NCBI GenBank assembly: GCA_040222275.1
Contig: JAVKDJ010000094.1
Coordinates: 186,001-250,000 of the forward strand
DNA from: CAXBNB01 sp040222275
Lineage (GTDB): Bacteria; Bacteroidota; Bacteroidia; Cytophagales; Cyclobacteriaceae
Reading direction: 5' to 3'
Length of the DNA stretch: 64,000 bases
Of this stretch, positions 33,689-43,562 are shown in pieces. Position numbers and translations under genes: made by a program. Position 1 is the first letter of the stretch; each line of letters opens with the position of its first letter. The notes below the pieces were generated by a model, which was given only the letters and a program-made list of their open reading frames with translations, searched no databases and was not told where the DNA came from.

Positions 33689-36145
33689 ATGAGAAAGGTT
33701 TTAAACGTTTTATTGCTCACACTGCTTGGGTCGCACCTAGGTTCGGATTTGTTGGCCCAAAAGAAAACACTCCAGCCAGACACCACTTTCAACACCTTTG
33801 CCAACCAGTACTCATCCCGCTTTTTTACCTCCAGGTACCACAACTATACCTTGGAGCATTTTCTGGACAACTACTACCCCAATGCCCATTATCAGATCGA
33901 AACCACCGGCAATTTTTCACAACCCGACCAATATGTCTTTTCCCTCACGGGGTATTCCTACAAATGGAACAAATACTATCTCGATGGCATCAGAATGAAC
34001 GACCTGTCGTTTCCGGGAGCATCATTGCACAAGCCCATGTTGCTTGACAAAAATCTGGAAATAGACCTGGTGAATTCGAGAATAGACCTGACTACAGAAA
34101 CCGCCGACAAAACTTATCTATACACCCAATGGAACAATGGCTCGATGGGTGGAATGGTGCCCTGGACAGACGCTTACACCCATCTGATGCATGGCCATTC
34201 GTCCGGGCCTGAAAAAGCCTGGCAGCCCATCCCGGAGAGAAAAAAGACCAGAAATGCAGGATTGGTATATTTCAGTATGCCTTCGGAAAAACACAACAAT
34301 TATGGGTATGTCACTGTTGGCCGACGGATGATTACCAACTTCAATTTCATCCGGCTCGACGATTATTTTGCCGAGGATTATCTACAAATGCATTACCACG
34401 GGGACATCAACCTCCAAAACAGAAAACTGGAATACTTCATCACTTACAACCAGCGCGACAACCTTTTTTCTGAATACTATTACGGCAGAAATGAAACTGC
34501 CTCCCTGAACCAACTCAACCTGTCCGTTTACAGCCAGCGCATAAATTTTGGAAAGGGAAATTATCCTATGACAGTGAACGCAGGGGTGAATTTCGCTCAT
34601 AAGAATATAGAAAAGAATTTCCCCGGCTTCTCAAGAAATGTAGCAGACCAGGATGGGGAAAGCCTGGAACCTTTTTATTCAGATGGAAAATACAATGATC
34701 TCATTTTGAGCATTAATGGAGAAAAACGAATCGCAAGAAACCTCAGGTTGACATTTGATGCCTATGATGGCCTGGTCCATTTTTCCCCCAGACACAACAG
34801 GTACCAAAACACATTGTACTATGAAAACAACCTGACCCCTTTTACACCACTTTACATGATCGATTGGCGTTCGGAAGCGTTCTCTGCGGGAGTGCTGGAA
34901 AATACCGTGGGATTGAAATATTCAGCAGTCTCAGCCTCCAACCGCACTACCATCGACATCCATGGTAATGTAACCTACGATGCTATTCGCTTCAGTCCTA
35001 AAGGCATTTCGAAGTTGAATTATGAGCTAGGTTTGAATTTAAAGAAAAAACTAGGCCAACGGCTCACCTCTACCCTGGACATTGGCAAAAGAAGGGTGCC
35101 TTTCGAAATGGATCAGGTGAGGTTCTTGTCCAACAAATACCAATCTGGTGAAAGCTACTACTGGAACGACACCAACAACGACAGGCGTTTCACCCCCAAC
35201 GAAAAAGGTACCATGTTTTCAACGACAGGTGGGGCGTACCATCAGGCATCCGACAACCTCCAGCAGCCAGAAATCTACTACATAGACTATGGCAATGAAT
35301 GGAAAATGGGAAGAAACTGGGAACTGACATTTCTGGCCCAATACCGCAAATTTGCCAACCAATGGTCTGTGCAATACAGTGGTATGCCCCAGCAAGTTGG
35401 GGTATTTGAAACCAACTCCAACAAACCCGATGTATTCTACCTGAATGGCAACCAACAGGTCAATTACCTGGTGGTAAACGACAACAAAGAGCGCATGGAA
35501 CAATTAGCTGGGCAAAAGCTGGGCTGGCTGACCAACTCGCCGTTTTATGGGGGACTCACCCTTAACCTTGAGAAGAAAACCCGGAACACCTATGTCTATG
35601 TATCGGCCACAGCTTATCAGGTAGTAGGCATTTCGCCAATGGGCAATGGCGTATTGACCAACAACCTGGGCGTGCTGTCAGAATCGCTGGCCAACCCCAA
35701 TACCTACCTCCAAAACCTGGGCAGGCTGGATTCGGACAGGGCATACATAGTTCGTATCTATTACCATCAGATTTTGAGTAAAAAATGGAAGCTTGGTTTC
35801 CAGGTAAAATACAAGGATGGCCAGCCTGTAAACCGCAATGAATTTGACATAAAAACCAACAGCAGTGGCAATCAGTTTGCCTTTTGGAATGCCGACATCA
35901 AGGGGATCAACCCGTTCACAGGACAGTTTGGGGTGAGGGAAGGTGGCTTCTGGAATTACGAGTTGAGGTTTCAATACGACTTTATGCTAAAAGGCAAGCC
36001 TATAACTGCCGACCTCAACATTTACAACATAATGGATGTGGCCACTCCGCTGAACAACTACAATTTCCCCGAACCAGACAACCAATGGGCACTGGAGCTG
36101 CAAATCCCAAGGGGAATGCTGCTCTCGATTAGGTATCAGTTTTGA
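33689..36145 (+). CDS. TonB-dependent-receptor-like outer membrane beta-barrel protein
   Basis: 818 residues. A signal peptide ends about residue 24 (LGSDLLAQ). The following 150 residues (FNTFANQYSSRFFTSRYHNY and YKWNKYYLDGIRMNDLSFPG) look like a divergent plug. The rest is a large barrel of alternating aromatic strands (GNEWKMGRNWELTFLAQYRK, LGFQVKYKDGQPVNRNEFDI) ending LLSIRYQF with a terminal Phe. There is no CarboxypepD_reg or STN domain and no adjacent SusD, unlike the window's other receptors. It is probably an outer-membrane transporter or structural barrel. The function is unknown. Confidence 0.75.
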   Translation: MRKVLNVLLLTLLGSHLGSDLLAQKKTLQPDTTFNTFANQYSSRFFTSRYHNYTLEHFLDNYYPNAHYQIETTGNFSQPDQYVFSLTGYSYKWNKYYLDGIRMNDLSFPGASLHKPMLLDKNLEIDLVNSRIDLTTETADKTYLYTQWNNGSMGGMVPWTDAYTHLMHGHSSGPEKAWQPIPERKKTRNAGLVYFSMPSEKHNNYGYVTVGRRMITNFNFIRLDDYFAEDYLQMHYHGDINLQNRKLEYFITYNQRDNLFSEYYYGRNETASLNQLNLSVYSQRINFGKGNYPMTVNAGVNFAHKNIEKNFPGFSRNVADQDGESLEPFYSDGKYNDLILSINGEKRIARNLRLTFDAYDGLVHFSPRHNRYQNTLYYENNLTPFTPLYMIDWRSEAFSAGVLENTVGLKYSAVSASNRTTIDIHGNVTYDAIRFSPKGISKLNYELGLNLKKKLGQRLTSTLDIGKRRVPFEMDQVRFLSNKYQSGESYYWNDTNNDRRFTPNEKGTMFSTTGGAYHQASDNLQQPEIYYIDYGNEWKMGRNWELTFLAQYRKFANQWSVQYSGMPQQVGVFETNSNKPDVFYLNGNQQVNYLVVNDNKERMEQLAGQKLGWLTNSPFYGGLTLNLEKKTRNTYVYVSATAYQVVGISPMGNGVLTNNLGVLSESLANPNTYLQNLGRLDSDRAYIVRIYYHQILSKKWKLGFQVKYKDGQPVNRNEFDIKTNSSGNQFAFWNADIKGINPFTGQFGVREGGFWNYELRFQYDFMLKGKPITADLNIYNIMDVATPLNNYNFPEPDNQWALELQIPRGMLLSIRYQF

Positions 36146-36304
36146 GTGGGGAGTGGGAAGTGGGGAGTTAGAAGGTGGAAGGTAGAAGTTGGAAGTTGGG
36201 AGGTAGAAGATGGAAGTTTGAAGGTAGAAGATGGGAGTATAAAGTTGGAGGTTTGCGAAAAGCGAAAAGCCAACTGCGAACAGCGAATAGCCAACAACCA
36301 ACTA
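36144..36304. repeat. Heptanucleotide repeat array, 23 in-phase units
   Basis: From 36144 the DNA can be cut into consecutive 7-mers with no insertions for 161 bp. The first 16 are G/A-rich: GAGTGGG, GAGTGGG, AAGTGGG, GAGTTAG, AAGGTGG, AAGGTAG, AAGTTGG, AAGTTGG, GAGGTAG and so on. The last seven are C/A-rich: CGAAAAG, CGAAAAG, CCAACTG, CGAACAG, CGAATAG, CCAACAA, CCAACTA. It fills the gap between the convergent barrel gene and yidD and overlaps the barrel gene's stop codon. Confidence 0.85.
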
Positions 36305-36310
36305 CAAAAA

Positions 36311-36529
36311 CTATGGAACCGGATCATACCCACTTCCTCCCCAGGGGTGGCACTTTGCGATCCTTTTTATGGCCAGGTAAAAGCCCTTGAAAACACCGTG
36401 TTTGATGATGGCATCCTTGGCATAATGTGAGCATGTAGGGCTGAAACGGCAGGTGGAAGGAAACAATGGGGATATACTGTACTGGTAAAACAGAATGGGC
36501 AATATGAATATTTTTCTCAGTATTTTCAC
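36311..36529 (-). CDS. yidD: Membrane protein insertion efficiency factor YidD
   Basis: 72 residues, standard size. The family pattern is clear: an N-terminal hydrophobic ILRKIFILPILFYQYSISPL, then CRFSPTCSHYAKDAIIKHG, GFYLAIKRIAKCHPWGG and the C-terminal GYDPVP. YidD is a small inner-membrane-associated protein that helps YidC-dependent insertion of membrane proteins. It is normally linked to rnpA and yidC, but here it stands alone, facing the barrel gene across the 7-bp repeat array. Confidence 0.95.
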   Translation of the reverse strand: MKILRKIFILPILFYQYSISPLFPSTCRFSPTCSHYAKDAIIKHGVFKGFYLAIKRIAKCHPWGGSGYDPVP

Positions 36530-36665
36530 AAGTCTTTAACAACTACAATACTAACTAAGTTCGAAAGAAAGTGAATAACCAGGGATAAAAAAACCCCAGG
36601 CATTTGAATTGAGTCTGTGAAGTGATAAGATTGCATTTCGTTTCAAAGCGACCTGCTGACAACCT

Positions 36666-37553
36666 ATGAAAATCCTTAATTTCATCATCATTACATTTTT
36701 GAAAGCACTGTCTTTTATTCCACTAGGGGTGCTGTATGGATTTTCCAATTGTTTTTATTATCTGCTATACTATGTGGTAGGTTATAGAAAAAAGGTTGTT
36801 TTCGACAACCTCAAAAATTCTTTTCCGGAGAAATCTGAGGTAGAGTTGAAGGCCATTGCCAAGGGGTTTTATCGCCACTTTGCCGACATGATCTTTGAGA
36901 TTGTAAAATCCCACAATATGGGGGTGGAAAATTTCAAAAAGCATGTGACCTTCAAAAACATAGAAGTGATCAACAAGTTGCACGATGAAGGCAAGAGTAT
37001 TGTGCTGCTTACCACCCACTATGGCAACTGGGAATGGTGGGTGTATGCGCCACATTTCCTTAAACACAAATTGCTGATCGTGTATTTGCCACTGTCCAAC
37101 AAGCTCTTTGACAACTACATGAACAGCCTCCGAACAAAGTTTGGAGGTGTCATGCTGCCCATCACTGAGACTTTCAGGACGGTGCTCGCCCACCACCAGC
37201 GCAAGGAACCTACACTTACCTGGATATGTGCTGACCAGACAGCCCAGTGGAACAACAAATTCTGGGTGAAGTTTCTACATCAGGAAACCTCATTTTTCAC
37301 CGGGGGTGAAAGGATCGCAAAAAAAACCAATCAAGCCGTTTTCTTCCTGGATGTACAAAAAGTAAGCCGGGGAAAATACACCCTGGAATTCAAAGAGTAC
37401 AGCCTCGACCCGAAAACCTTGCCAGACAACCGTATTTCGATAGACTATGCCAAAGACCTGGAGCAACTGATCCACCACAAGCCCGACTACTGGCTATGGT
37501 CGCATAAGCGCTGGAAACACAAGAGACCTGAGGGGCTGGAGGTGTTTGAATAA
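36666..37553 (+). CDS. Lipid A biosynthesis acyltransferase (LpxL/HtrB-like)
   Basis: 295 residues. An N-terminal hydrophobic anchor (ALSFIPLGVLYGFSNCFYYL) is followed by the acyltransferase domain with the HX4(D/E)-type catalytic motif HYGNWEW (about 118), and downstream blocks LPLSNKLFDNYMNSLR, ICADQTAQWNNKFWVKFLHQ and HHKPDYWLWSHKRWKHKRP. The last (WLWSHKRWK) is typical of LpxL/LpxM-like enzymes. Such enzymes add a secondary acyl chain to Kdo-lipid A or related lipids at the inner membrane. It is a single gene between yidD and the propeller gene. Confidence 0.9.
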   Translation: MKILNFIIITFLKALSFIPLGVLYGFSNCFYYLLYYVVGYRKKVVFDNLKNSFPEKSEVELKAIAKGFYRHFADMIFEIVKSHNMGVENFKKHVTFKNIEVINKLHDEGKSIVLLTTHYGNWEWWVYAPHFLKHKLLIVYLPLSNKLFDNYMNSLRTKFGGVMLPITETFRTVLAHHQRKEPTLTWICADQTAQWNNKFWVKFLHQETSFFTGGERIAKKTNQAVFFLDVQKVSRGKYTLEFKEYSLDPKTLPDNRISIDYAKDLEQLIHHKPDYWLWSHKRWKHKRPEGLEVFE

Positions 37554-37598
37554 TAGGCCATCTGGTCTCCCTGAATGGATTGGCAGCATCCTTGATTA

Positions 37599-38660
37599 TC
37601 AAACCCTTTCCAGCTTAATCGGATAGGTCTTTTCAGAATTCCATTGACAAACGTAAATATTGGCATCACCATCGATACAAACATCATGGGGGTGTATAAA
37701 GACCTTTTCCTGCTGCTTCATCCGTTGGAGTACTCCGTCAGTATATTGTGGTGCGGTTCCTCCGGGATTGGACATCACCTGGTTTTCTTTGTCCAAAATG
37801 CTCACAAACCCGGAGTTGGATGCACCCCAGGGCATCTCCGAATTTAAAACGGCAGTGTACAACTCGCCTCCCTTTATCACCGGTCGGCTGAGGTATGCCC
37901 CTGGCAAATTAACCTGATACAGGAAATTCCCCTCCAGATCAAACCATTTGAATAAATTTTCATGCCGAGCTGATACTATGAGCTTTGGTTCGTCCTGGCT
38001 ATTTCTTGTATCTATGCATACACCATGGGCTGTCCACCTACTGGCAAATAAGTCATCACCACTGCCCAATCCTCCAAAAACCTTCAGTAGGTTTCCCTGA
38101 GCATCGTACTTGATGATGTACTGCAGGCCATATCCATCGGCTACAAAAAAATCACCATTGGGGGCTACTGCCACTTCAGTGGGCATAAATTGCTTTTCCA
38201 ACCTGTACAATCCACTTTCCTGGGGATACGGTATGGTCATGACCACCTCTCCATCCAGGGTAGTTTTATACACTTTGTGGAGGGACAGGTCTGTAATGAA
38301 CAGATACTCCCTGTCCCCTTCTTTGCAAAGGGTGAGGCCATGCGCCCCGGGAAAACTGTGCCCCCAGGCCGAAAGAACTTTTCCCGACCTGTCATAAACC
38401 AATACATTGTTCTTAGTTTCGTTGGTCAACAAAAACAACCTGCCATCAGAGGACTGGACCATTTCATGACAGTCCTTAACGGGATATTTGGCTGGGTCTT
38501 GCCTCCCCCAATCCTTGTGCACCTTGTACCTGAAGTTGCCCTGACCAATGACGAGAGGCGCCTTTTCCGTGTTGGAAATAATATTGAAAGAAAAGCCACT
38601 GGCACCCAAAGCCATGGCAGCACCGGTTTTTTTCACGAACGACCTTCTGGAGTTTTTCAT
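37599..38660 (-). CDS. Tat-exported NHL-like beta-propeller protein
   Basis: About 353 residues from the ATG at 38660. The N-terminus NSRRSFVKKTGAAMALG is a Tat signal with the twin-arginine pair. The body consists of six-bladed beta-propeller (NHL-like) repeats such as GAHGLTLCKEGDREYLFITD, EVAVAPNGDFFVADGYG and HPHDVCIDGDANIYVCQWN. The family covers putative binding or oxidoreductase-like proteins and no catalytic centre is visible. It is the last gene of the DUF1553-DUF1501-propeller group; the gap to DUF1501 is about 120 bp. Confidence 0.85.
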   Translation of the reverse strand: MKNSRRSFVKKTGAAMALGASGFSFNIISNTEKAPLVIGQGNFRYKVHKDWGRQDPAKYPVKDCHEMVQSSDGRLFLLTNETKNNVLVYDRSGKVLSAWGHSFPGAHGLTLCKEGDREYLFITDLSLHKVYKTTLDGEVVMTIPYPQESGLYRLEKQFMPTEVAVAPNGDFFVADGYGLQYIIKYDAQGNLLKVFGGLGSGDDLFASRWTAHGVCIDTRNSQDEPKLIVSARHENLFKWFDLEGNFLYQVNLPGAYLSRPVIKGGELYTAVLNSEMPWGASNSGFVSILDKENQVMSNPGGTAPQYTDGVLQRMKQQEKVFIHPHDVCIDGDANIYVCQWNSEKTYPIKLERV

Positions 38661-38778
38661 AATCAAAGGGGATTTTTTGGTTTGTAGTTTGCGGTTTGAA
38701 TGAAACTTTAAAAAGGAAAGGTTTTCACTTTTACAAAAAAATATTGGTATCAATACTTTGGTAAAAATCCAATGGATG

Positions 38779-40263
38779 TTATGTGATAATATCCTTTACA
38801 ACATGGCCATGTACATCGGTAAGGCGGTACCTTCTGCCCTGATGCTTGAAAGTGAGCTTCTCGTGATCTACCCCCAGCAGGTGCAATAAGGTGGCCTGAA
38901 AGTCGTGGACGTGCATCCCGTCTTTCACCACATTATAGCTAAAGTCATCTGTTTGTCCATACACCGTCCCTGGCCTAATGCCACCTCCTGCCATCCACAT
39001 ACTGAAGCATCTGGGATGGTGGTCCCTGCCGTAATTGTGTCGGGTGAGTGTTCCCTGCGAAAAACTGGTGCGCCCGAACTCTCCGCCCCAAACTACCAGG
39101 GTATCTTCAAGCAGTCCACGTTGCTTGAGGTCCTTTACCAGTGCCGCTGATGCCTGGTCGCTGGATCTGGCCAGGCGCTGGATATCACCTGGCAGGTTGC
39201 CATGCTGGTCCCAGCCCATGTGGTACAGTTGCACAAATGGGACATCACGCTCCGCCAGGCGCCTTGCCATCAGGCAGTTGGCCGCATAGGTACCGGGCAC
39301 TCGTGCTTCTTCGCCATACATATCGAATATGTAATCAGGCTCATCCGAAAAATCCGAAACCTCCGGCACACTGGTCTGCATCCTGTATGCCATCTCATAT
39401 TGGTTCAGTTTGGAATCAATTTCAGGGTCGCCCCAAACCGCCTTCTGTTCCGCTTCCAATTGTTCCAAATAGTCAAGCTCCCTCCTTCGGCTGGCCCTGT
39501 CTATTCCATCTGGGTTGGACAGGTACAACACCGGGTCCACACCAGACCTAAAACGGACTCCCTGATGATGAGAAGGTAAAAAACCGTTGTTCCAAGCCTG
39601 CATATTCAGGTTTTGTGTATCTGGCTTGCCACGGGACAACAGCACTATAAATGAAGGCAGGTTTTTGTTAGAGCTTCCCAACCCATAACTCATCCAGGAA
39701 CCTATGGCCGGGCGGCCCACCTGCTGCGAACCTGTTTGCATAAAAACAATGGCTGGTTCATGGTTGATGGCTTCAGTGTACATCGAATTGACCATACAAA
39801 TATCACTGGCGATGGACGATATATGGGGCACCAGACTACTAAAATAGCCGCCGGTCTCCGGGTGTTGGCTAAAATCGAATTTTGAACCTACCAACGGAAA
39901 GCTGGACTGTGCAGCCAGCATACCAGACAAGCGTTGATTTCCACGTACACTGTCTGGTATTTCCTCCCCCCATCTCTTCATCAGTTCTGGTTTGTAATCA
40001 AAAAGCTCTATCTGGCTTGGGCCACCACTTTGAAACAAGTAGATCACCCGTTTTGCTTTTGGCACATGGTGCAGGCCATTTAAGGCACCACCGTTACCAC
40101 CAAATGGCAAGGAAATGTTTGTAGAGGTTGTATTGCCCATAGCCATATCCGGCAACAACAGTGATCCCATGGCCATGGCGCCTATCCCCTTGGTGGTAGT
40201 CTTCAGAAACTCCCTTCGGGTTTTCTGATAGTTTGCGTTTTGTATTTCTTTGGAATATTTCAT
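38779..40263 (-). CDS. DUF1501 (sulfatase-like fold) protein, Tat-exported
   Basis: 494 residues. A Tat signal (KTRREFLKTTTKGIGAMAMG) leads a DUF1501 domain with the characteristic GGPSQIELFDYKPEL, NHEPAIVFMQTGSQQVGRPA, GPSSFIVLLSRG-like, CLMARRLAERDVPFVQLYHM, GWDQHGN, VVWGGEFGRT and GRDHHPRCFSMWMAGGG motifs. DUF1501 belongs to the alkaline-phosphatase/sulfatase fold but its reaction is unproven. It is one of a conserved gene pair with DUF1549/DUF1553 proteins, best known in Planctomycetota, and starts 25 bp after the DUF1553 gene stop, so the two are co-transcribed. Confidence 0.92.
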   Translation of the reverse strand: MKYSKEIQNANYQKTRREFLKTTTKGIGAMAMGSLLLPDMAMGNTTSTNISLPFGGNGGALNGLHHVPKAKRVIYLFQSGGPSQIELFDYKPELMKRWGEEIPDSVRGNQRLSGMLAAQSSFPLVGSKFDFSQHPETGGYFSSLVPHISSIASDICMVNSMYTEAINHEPAIVFMQTGSQQVGRPAIGSWMSYGLGSSNKNLPSFIVLLSRGKPDTQNLNMQAWNNGFLPSHHQGVRFRSGVDPVLYLSNPDGIDRASRRRELDYLEQLEAEQKAVWGDPEIDSKLNQYEMAYRMQTSVPEVSDFSDEPDYIFDMYGEEARVPGTYAANCLMARRLAERDVPFVQLYHMGWDQHGNLPGDIQRLARSSDQASAALVKDLKQRGLLEDTLVVWGGEFGRTSFSQGTLTRHNYGRDHHPRCFSMWMAGGGIRPGTVYGQTDDFSYNVVKDGMHVHDFQATLLHLLGVDHEKLTFKHQGRRYRLTDVHGHVVKDIIT

Positions 40264-40288
40264 AGTAGTTCAAATACCTGTTGACACA

Positions 40289-43200
40289 TCAATTTTTGTA
40301 ATAAGCTTCCGTGGTGTTGAGTATGGTGTTGGCCACCCTGGCCAAAGCGGCCAGCTCTGTAGCAGGCAGCCCTTTTGGCAATGTTTTCTTTCCAATGCCC
40401 AAAAAAGAGGAAGCCTGTTCTTTGTTGGCAGAGAAATAGGCAAGTTCCTCCTGGTATTGCGCTTTCAAAAGATGGATTTCCCGTGTGGTAGGTTTTCGGC
40501 TGGTCAGCCTTCTGAAAGCATCTTCCAGCGCTATGTTCAAATCCCCCTGTGCCGTTTTCAAGGAATTTTCTGCCAGTGCCCTGCATCCTTCTATGGCCTG
40601 TGGGTCGTTGAGTAGCACCAGTGCCTGCAACGGGGTATTGCTCCTTTGCCTCCTCACCTGGCACTCTGCCCGGCTGGACGCATCAAATATCAGCATAGAT
40701 GGGGGTGGCATATTCCTTTTCCAAAACGTATAAATGCTCCTTCTATACAGGCCTTTTTCGTAATCCTCTTCATACTCCGGAAAAAAACCATGGGCCATAA
40801 CCTCCCTCCACAAGCCTTGCGGCTGGTATGGAAACACAGAAAGTCCACCTACCTGATTGTTGAGAAGGCCACTGGAGGCCAAAATATTGTCGCGTATCAT
40901 TTCTGCCGACCGGCGATATCTGGTACCCCTTGCCAACAGGATATTGTTGGGGTCTTTGCTTTCAAGTTCGGGCCGGATTACCGATGATTGGCGGTAAGTA
41001 GCCGACATTACCATTTGGCGCACCAGCCTTTTCAAATCCCAACCATTTCTCTGAAAATCGATGGACAGCCAATCGAGCAACTCCGGATGGGAGGGCAATG
41101 CGCCCTGGTTGCCAAAGTCCTCCACGGTTTCCACTATACCCCTTCCGAAAACAAGGTACCAAATTTGATTGACTGCCACCCGGGCAGTGAGGGGATGGTC
41201 CGGGTGGGTGAGCCATTGCCCCAATCCGTACCGATTGCGCGGCAGATCATCTGGCATACCAAAAATTGCCTCCGGCACATCGCTGCTTACAGGTTTGCCC
41301 TGGGCATTGTACACGCCCCTCTCCAGGATATAGGTAGGCCGTTTGTCAGGAAAATCTTCCATAACCATAATCTCCTGAACGGTATCTACCATCGTCACTT
41401 CTTTGGCCTGTAATTCCCGTAGTACTTCGCGTTTCTGTAGCAATTCCCCATCCCCAAACAAGTCATAAAACCTTTTCAAATCCTGTGACCGGTTTTTTAG
41501 TGCTTCATTGAAAGAATCAATGGCCTGCTGCTTGTCAAAAAGGTAGTTGGCTACAAAAGGATCTGCCTCTTTGTTGAGTATTTGGACATTGTCCAGCATA
41601 CCTCCTGTAAAATCCTGGTCATAATGCCTTTTACCAATAATCAATCCCCGGTATGGCATATATACTGTTGCCTCCGGTACCAGATATGGCCTGGTCGATC
41701 TATACAAAAAGTTTCTTTCGATTTTCGTTGGAACCTGTTTTCCATTGAGGTAGAGGCTCATCCCTTCAGCTTTACCCGAGCCATCGTATGTCCATACGAA
41801 ATGCTGCCATTCGTCCACCGGGAGTGGGCTAAGTGTCCGAATATCCAGGGACTGGTATGGATGTGCATGATTCAACCTAAAATGCAGGTTGCCCTTATGC
41901 AAGACAATATCCCAACCCCGATATCCTTGTATCCTGTTGTTGCCATTGTACATGACGTGGGCATTTTCAAAGTCTTTTGGCGCATTGATCCAAAAACTGA
42001 TGGTGAAAGAATCTACCCGTTCGAAGATGGCCTTTTTCCCTTCGGCTATTAATTGTCCGTCGGCATCACTCCTAACGGCCAACCCAAATTTGCCGGGGGC
42101 CGGCGCAATTTTCCCGTTGTACTTTGCGGGTTGGGCACCTTTGGTCAAGTCAGTCGTTTTTCCATTGGCCATGTCGTCAAAAGTAAGGTGGCTCACTGTG
42201 GCTGACTGCACAATCCGATCCAAGCTCACTTGATGGCTAGCTGTTTGAAGCCATTGATTAAAATCAGCCTGATTGGATGACTTCAAAAGCTCCAAACTAT
42301 CTTTTTTCCCTTCTATTTGCGCAAGCAAAAACTCTCTTATTTCCTCCGTTTTTTCGTCGAACAGTGGCAATACGGGCCCTGCATTCATGGAATACTTGTT
42401 GGGCACCATTTGGCCGTTTTCAATGGAATTGAGGCTAAAAATGCCATCTCCCCGTTCTATATTGGAATTGAAAAAGCTAAAAAGCTCGAAATAATTTTCC
42501 TGGCTGATGGGATCATATTTGTGGTCGTGGCACCTGGCGCATCCCATTGTCAATCCCATAAAGGCAGATCCGACTGTGTTGGTCCTATCGGCCACATATT
42601 CTACCCTAAATTCTTCCGGAATTATGCCTCCTTCAGAATTCTGCTTGTGGTTTCTGTTGAAAGCGGTGGCCAGTTTTTGTTCGGTAGTGGCATTGGGAAT
42701 TTGATCCCCACCAATTTGCCAAACAATAAATTCATCGTAGGGCAGGTTTTGGTTGAAAGCCCTGATCACCCAATCCCTGTAGGGCCAAAAAGTATGGTGG
42801 AAATCATCCAGATAGCCTTCGGAATCCGCAAACCTGGCCACATCCAACCAGTGGGCTGCCATTCTTTCTCCATACGCCGGCAAGCTCAACAGGCTATCGA
42901 CCAGTTGCCCGTAGTAGCTATCATTGTCCTTGCCCATCCATCTGTTCATATCGGCAATGGTGGGAGGCAAACCGGTGATATCGAAAAACAACCTTCTGAT
43001 AAGCTGCTCTTTTGCTGCCGTGGGGGCTGGCTCTATTCCATTTTGATTGAGTTTCTCACCAATAAACCTGTCTATCTCATTGTGTGCCCAATCGGGTATT
43101 ACATCCGGCAACTTTGGCAATTCTGGTTTGGTAAAAGCCCAATGCGGCTTATACTCCGCACCCTGATTTATCCATTTCACCAGAGTGGCCTTTTCCTCAG

Positions 43201-43555
43201 GGGATAAAACAAGGTTGGATTCGGCCGGGGGCATTATCAGCTCCTTGTCTGTTGCAAGTATGCGATTGATCAATTGACTATTGCCAGCATTGCCGGGTGC
43301 AACGGCGTGACCTGCTCCACTGCTGAGAGCGGCATAGGCCCCATCGGGTTCGTCCAATCTAAGGTCGGCTTTCTGGTTTTGGGCATCCGGACCATGACAT
43401 GCAAAACACTTGTCGGATAAGATAGGCTTGACGTGAAAATTGAAGTCTATAACATCAGGTAAGTTGTGTGATGCTTTTGCTACTTCATCAGGAAGCCCGC
43501 TATCACAGCCCACAATGACAATTGGCAAAAGTACCAGGATCAAATAACGATTCAT
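40289..43555 (-). CDS. DUF1549/DUF1553 protein with Planctomycete-type cytochrome c and LamG domains
   Basis: 1088 residues. A lipoprotein-like signal (LILVLLPIVIVGC) is followed by a PSCyt1 cytochrome c-like domain with one CFACHG haem site (about residue 50), DUF1549 (about 150-360, with RLFFDITGLPPTIADMNRWM and HWLDVARFADSEGY), a LamG/concanavalin-like domain (about 460-670, WQHFVWTYDGSGKAEGMSLY) and DUF1553 (about 770-1050, HPLTARVAVNQIWYLVFGRG, ATYRQSSVIRPE and SSRAECQVRRQRSNTPLQAL). The combination suggests surface binding and electron transfer for degrading a polymer, but the enzymology is unknown. It is the first gene downstream of the HTCS regulator, from which it is separated by two operator-like repeats. 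Confidence 0.92.
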   Translation of the reverse strand: MNRYLILVLLPIVIVGCDSGLPDEVAKASHNLPDVIDFNFHVKPILSDKCFACHGPDAQNQKADLRLDEPDGAYAALSSGAGHAVAPGNAGNSQLINRILATDKELIMPPAESNLVLSPEEKATLVKWINQGAEYKPHWAFTKPELPKLPDVIPDWAHNEIDRFIGEKLNQNGIEPAPTAAKEQLIRRLFFDITGLPPTIADMNRWMGKDNDSYYGQLVDSLLSLPAYGERMAAHWLDVARFADSEGYLDDFHHTFWPYRDWVIRAFNQNLPYDEFIVWQIGGDQIPNATTEQKLATAFNRNHKQNSEGGIIPEEFRVEYVADRTNTVGSAFMGLTMGCARCHDHKYDPISQENYFELFSFFNSNIERGDGIFSLNSIENGQMVPNKYSMNAGPVLPLFDEKTEEIREFLLAQIEGKKDSLELLKSSNQADFNQWLQTASHQVSLDRIVQSATVSHLTFDDMANGKTTDLTKGAQPAKYNGKIAPAPGKFGLAVRSDADGQLIAEGKKAIFERVDSFTISFWINAPKDFENAHVMYNGNNRIQGYRGWDIVLHKGNLHFRLNHAHPYQSLDIRTLSPLPVDEWQHFVWTYDGSGKAEGMSLYLNGKQVPTKIERNFLYRSTRPYLVPEATVYMPYRGLIIGKRHYDQDFTGGMLDNVQILNKEADPFVANYLFDKQQAIDSFNEALKNRSQDLKRFYDLFGDGELLQKREVLRELQAKEVTMVDTVQEIMVMEDFPDKRPTYILERGVYNAQGKPVSSDVPEAIFGMPDDLPRNRYGLGQWLTHPDHPLTARVAVNQIWYLVFGRGIVETVEDFGNQGALPSHPELLDWLSIDFQRNGWDLKRLVRQMVMSATYRQSSVIRPELESKDPNNILLARGTRYRRSAEMIRDNILASSGLLNNQVGGLSVFPYQPQGLWREVMAHGFFPEYEEDYEKGLYRRSIYTFWKRNMPPPSMLIFDASSRAECQVRRQRSNTPLQALVLLNDPQAIEGCRALAENSLKTAQGDLNIALEDAFRRLTSRKPTTREIHLLKAQYQEELAYFSANKEQASSFLGIGKKTLPKGLPATELAALARVANTILNTTEAYYKN

Positions 43556-43562
43556 TGTATAT

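Noticed and set aside
36144..36304. Possible CRISPR array
   Set aside because: The units are 7 bp, degenerate and have no spacers, and no cas genes are near.
36146..36430. Plus-strand frame of heptapeptide repeats beside the barrel gene
   Set aside because: It only reflects the 7-bp DNA array and runs antisense through yidD. It has no homology-like features of its own.
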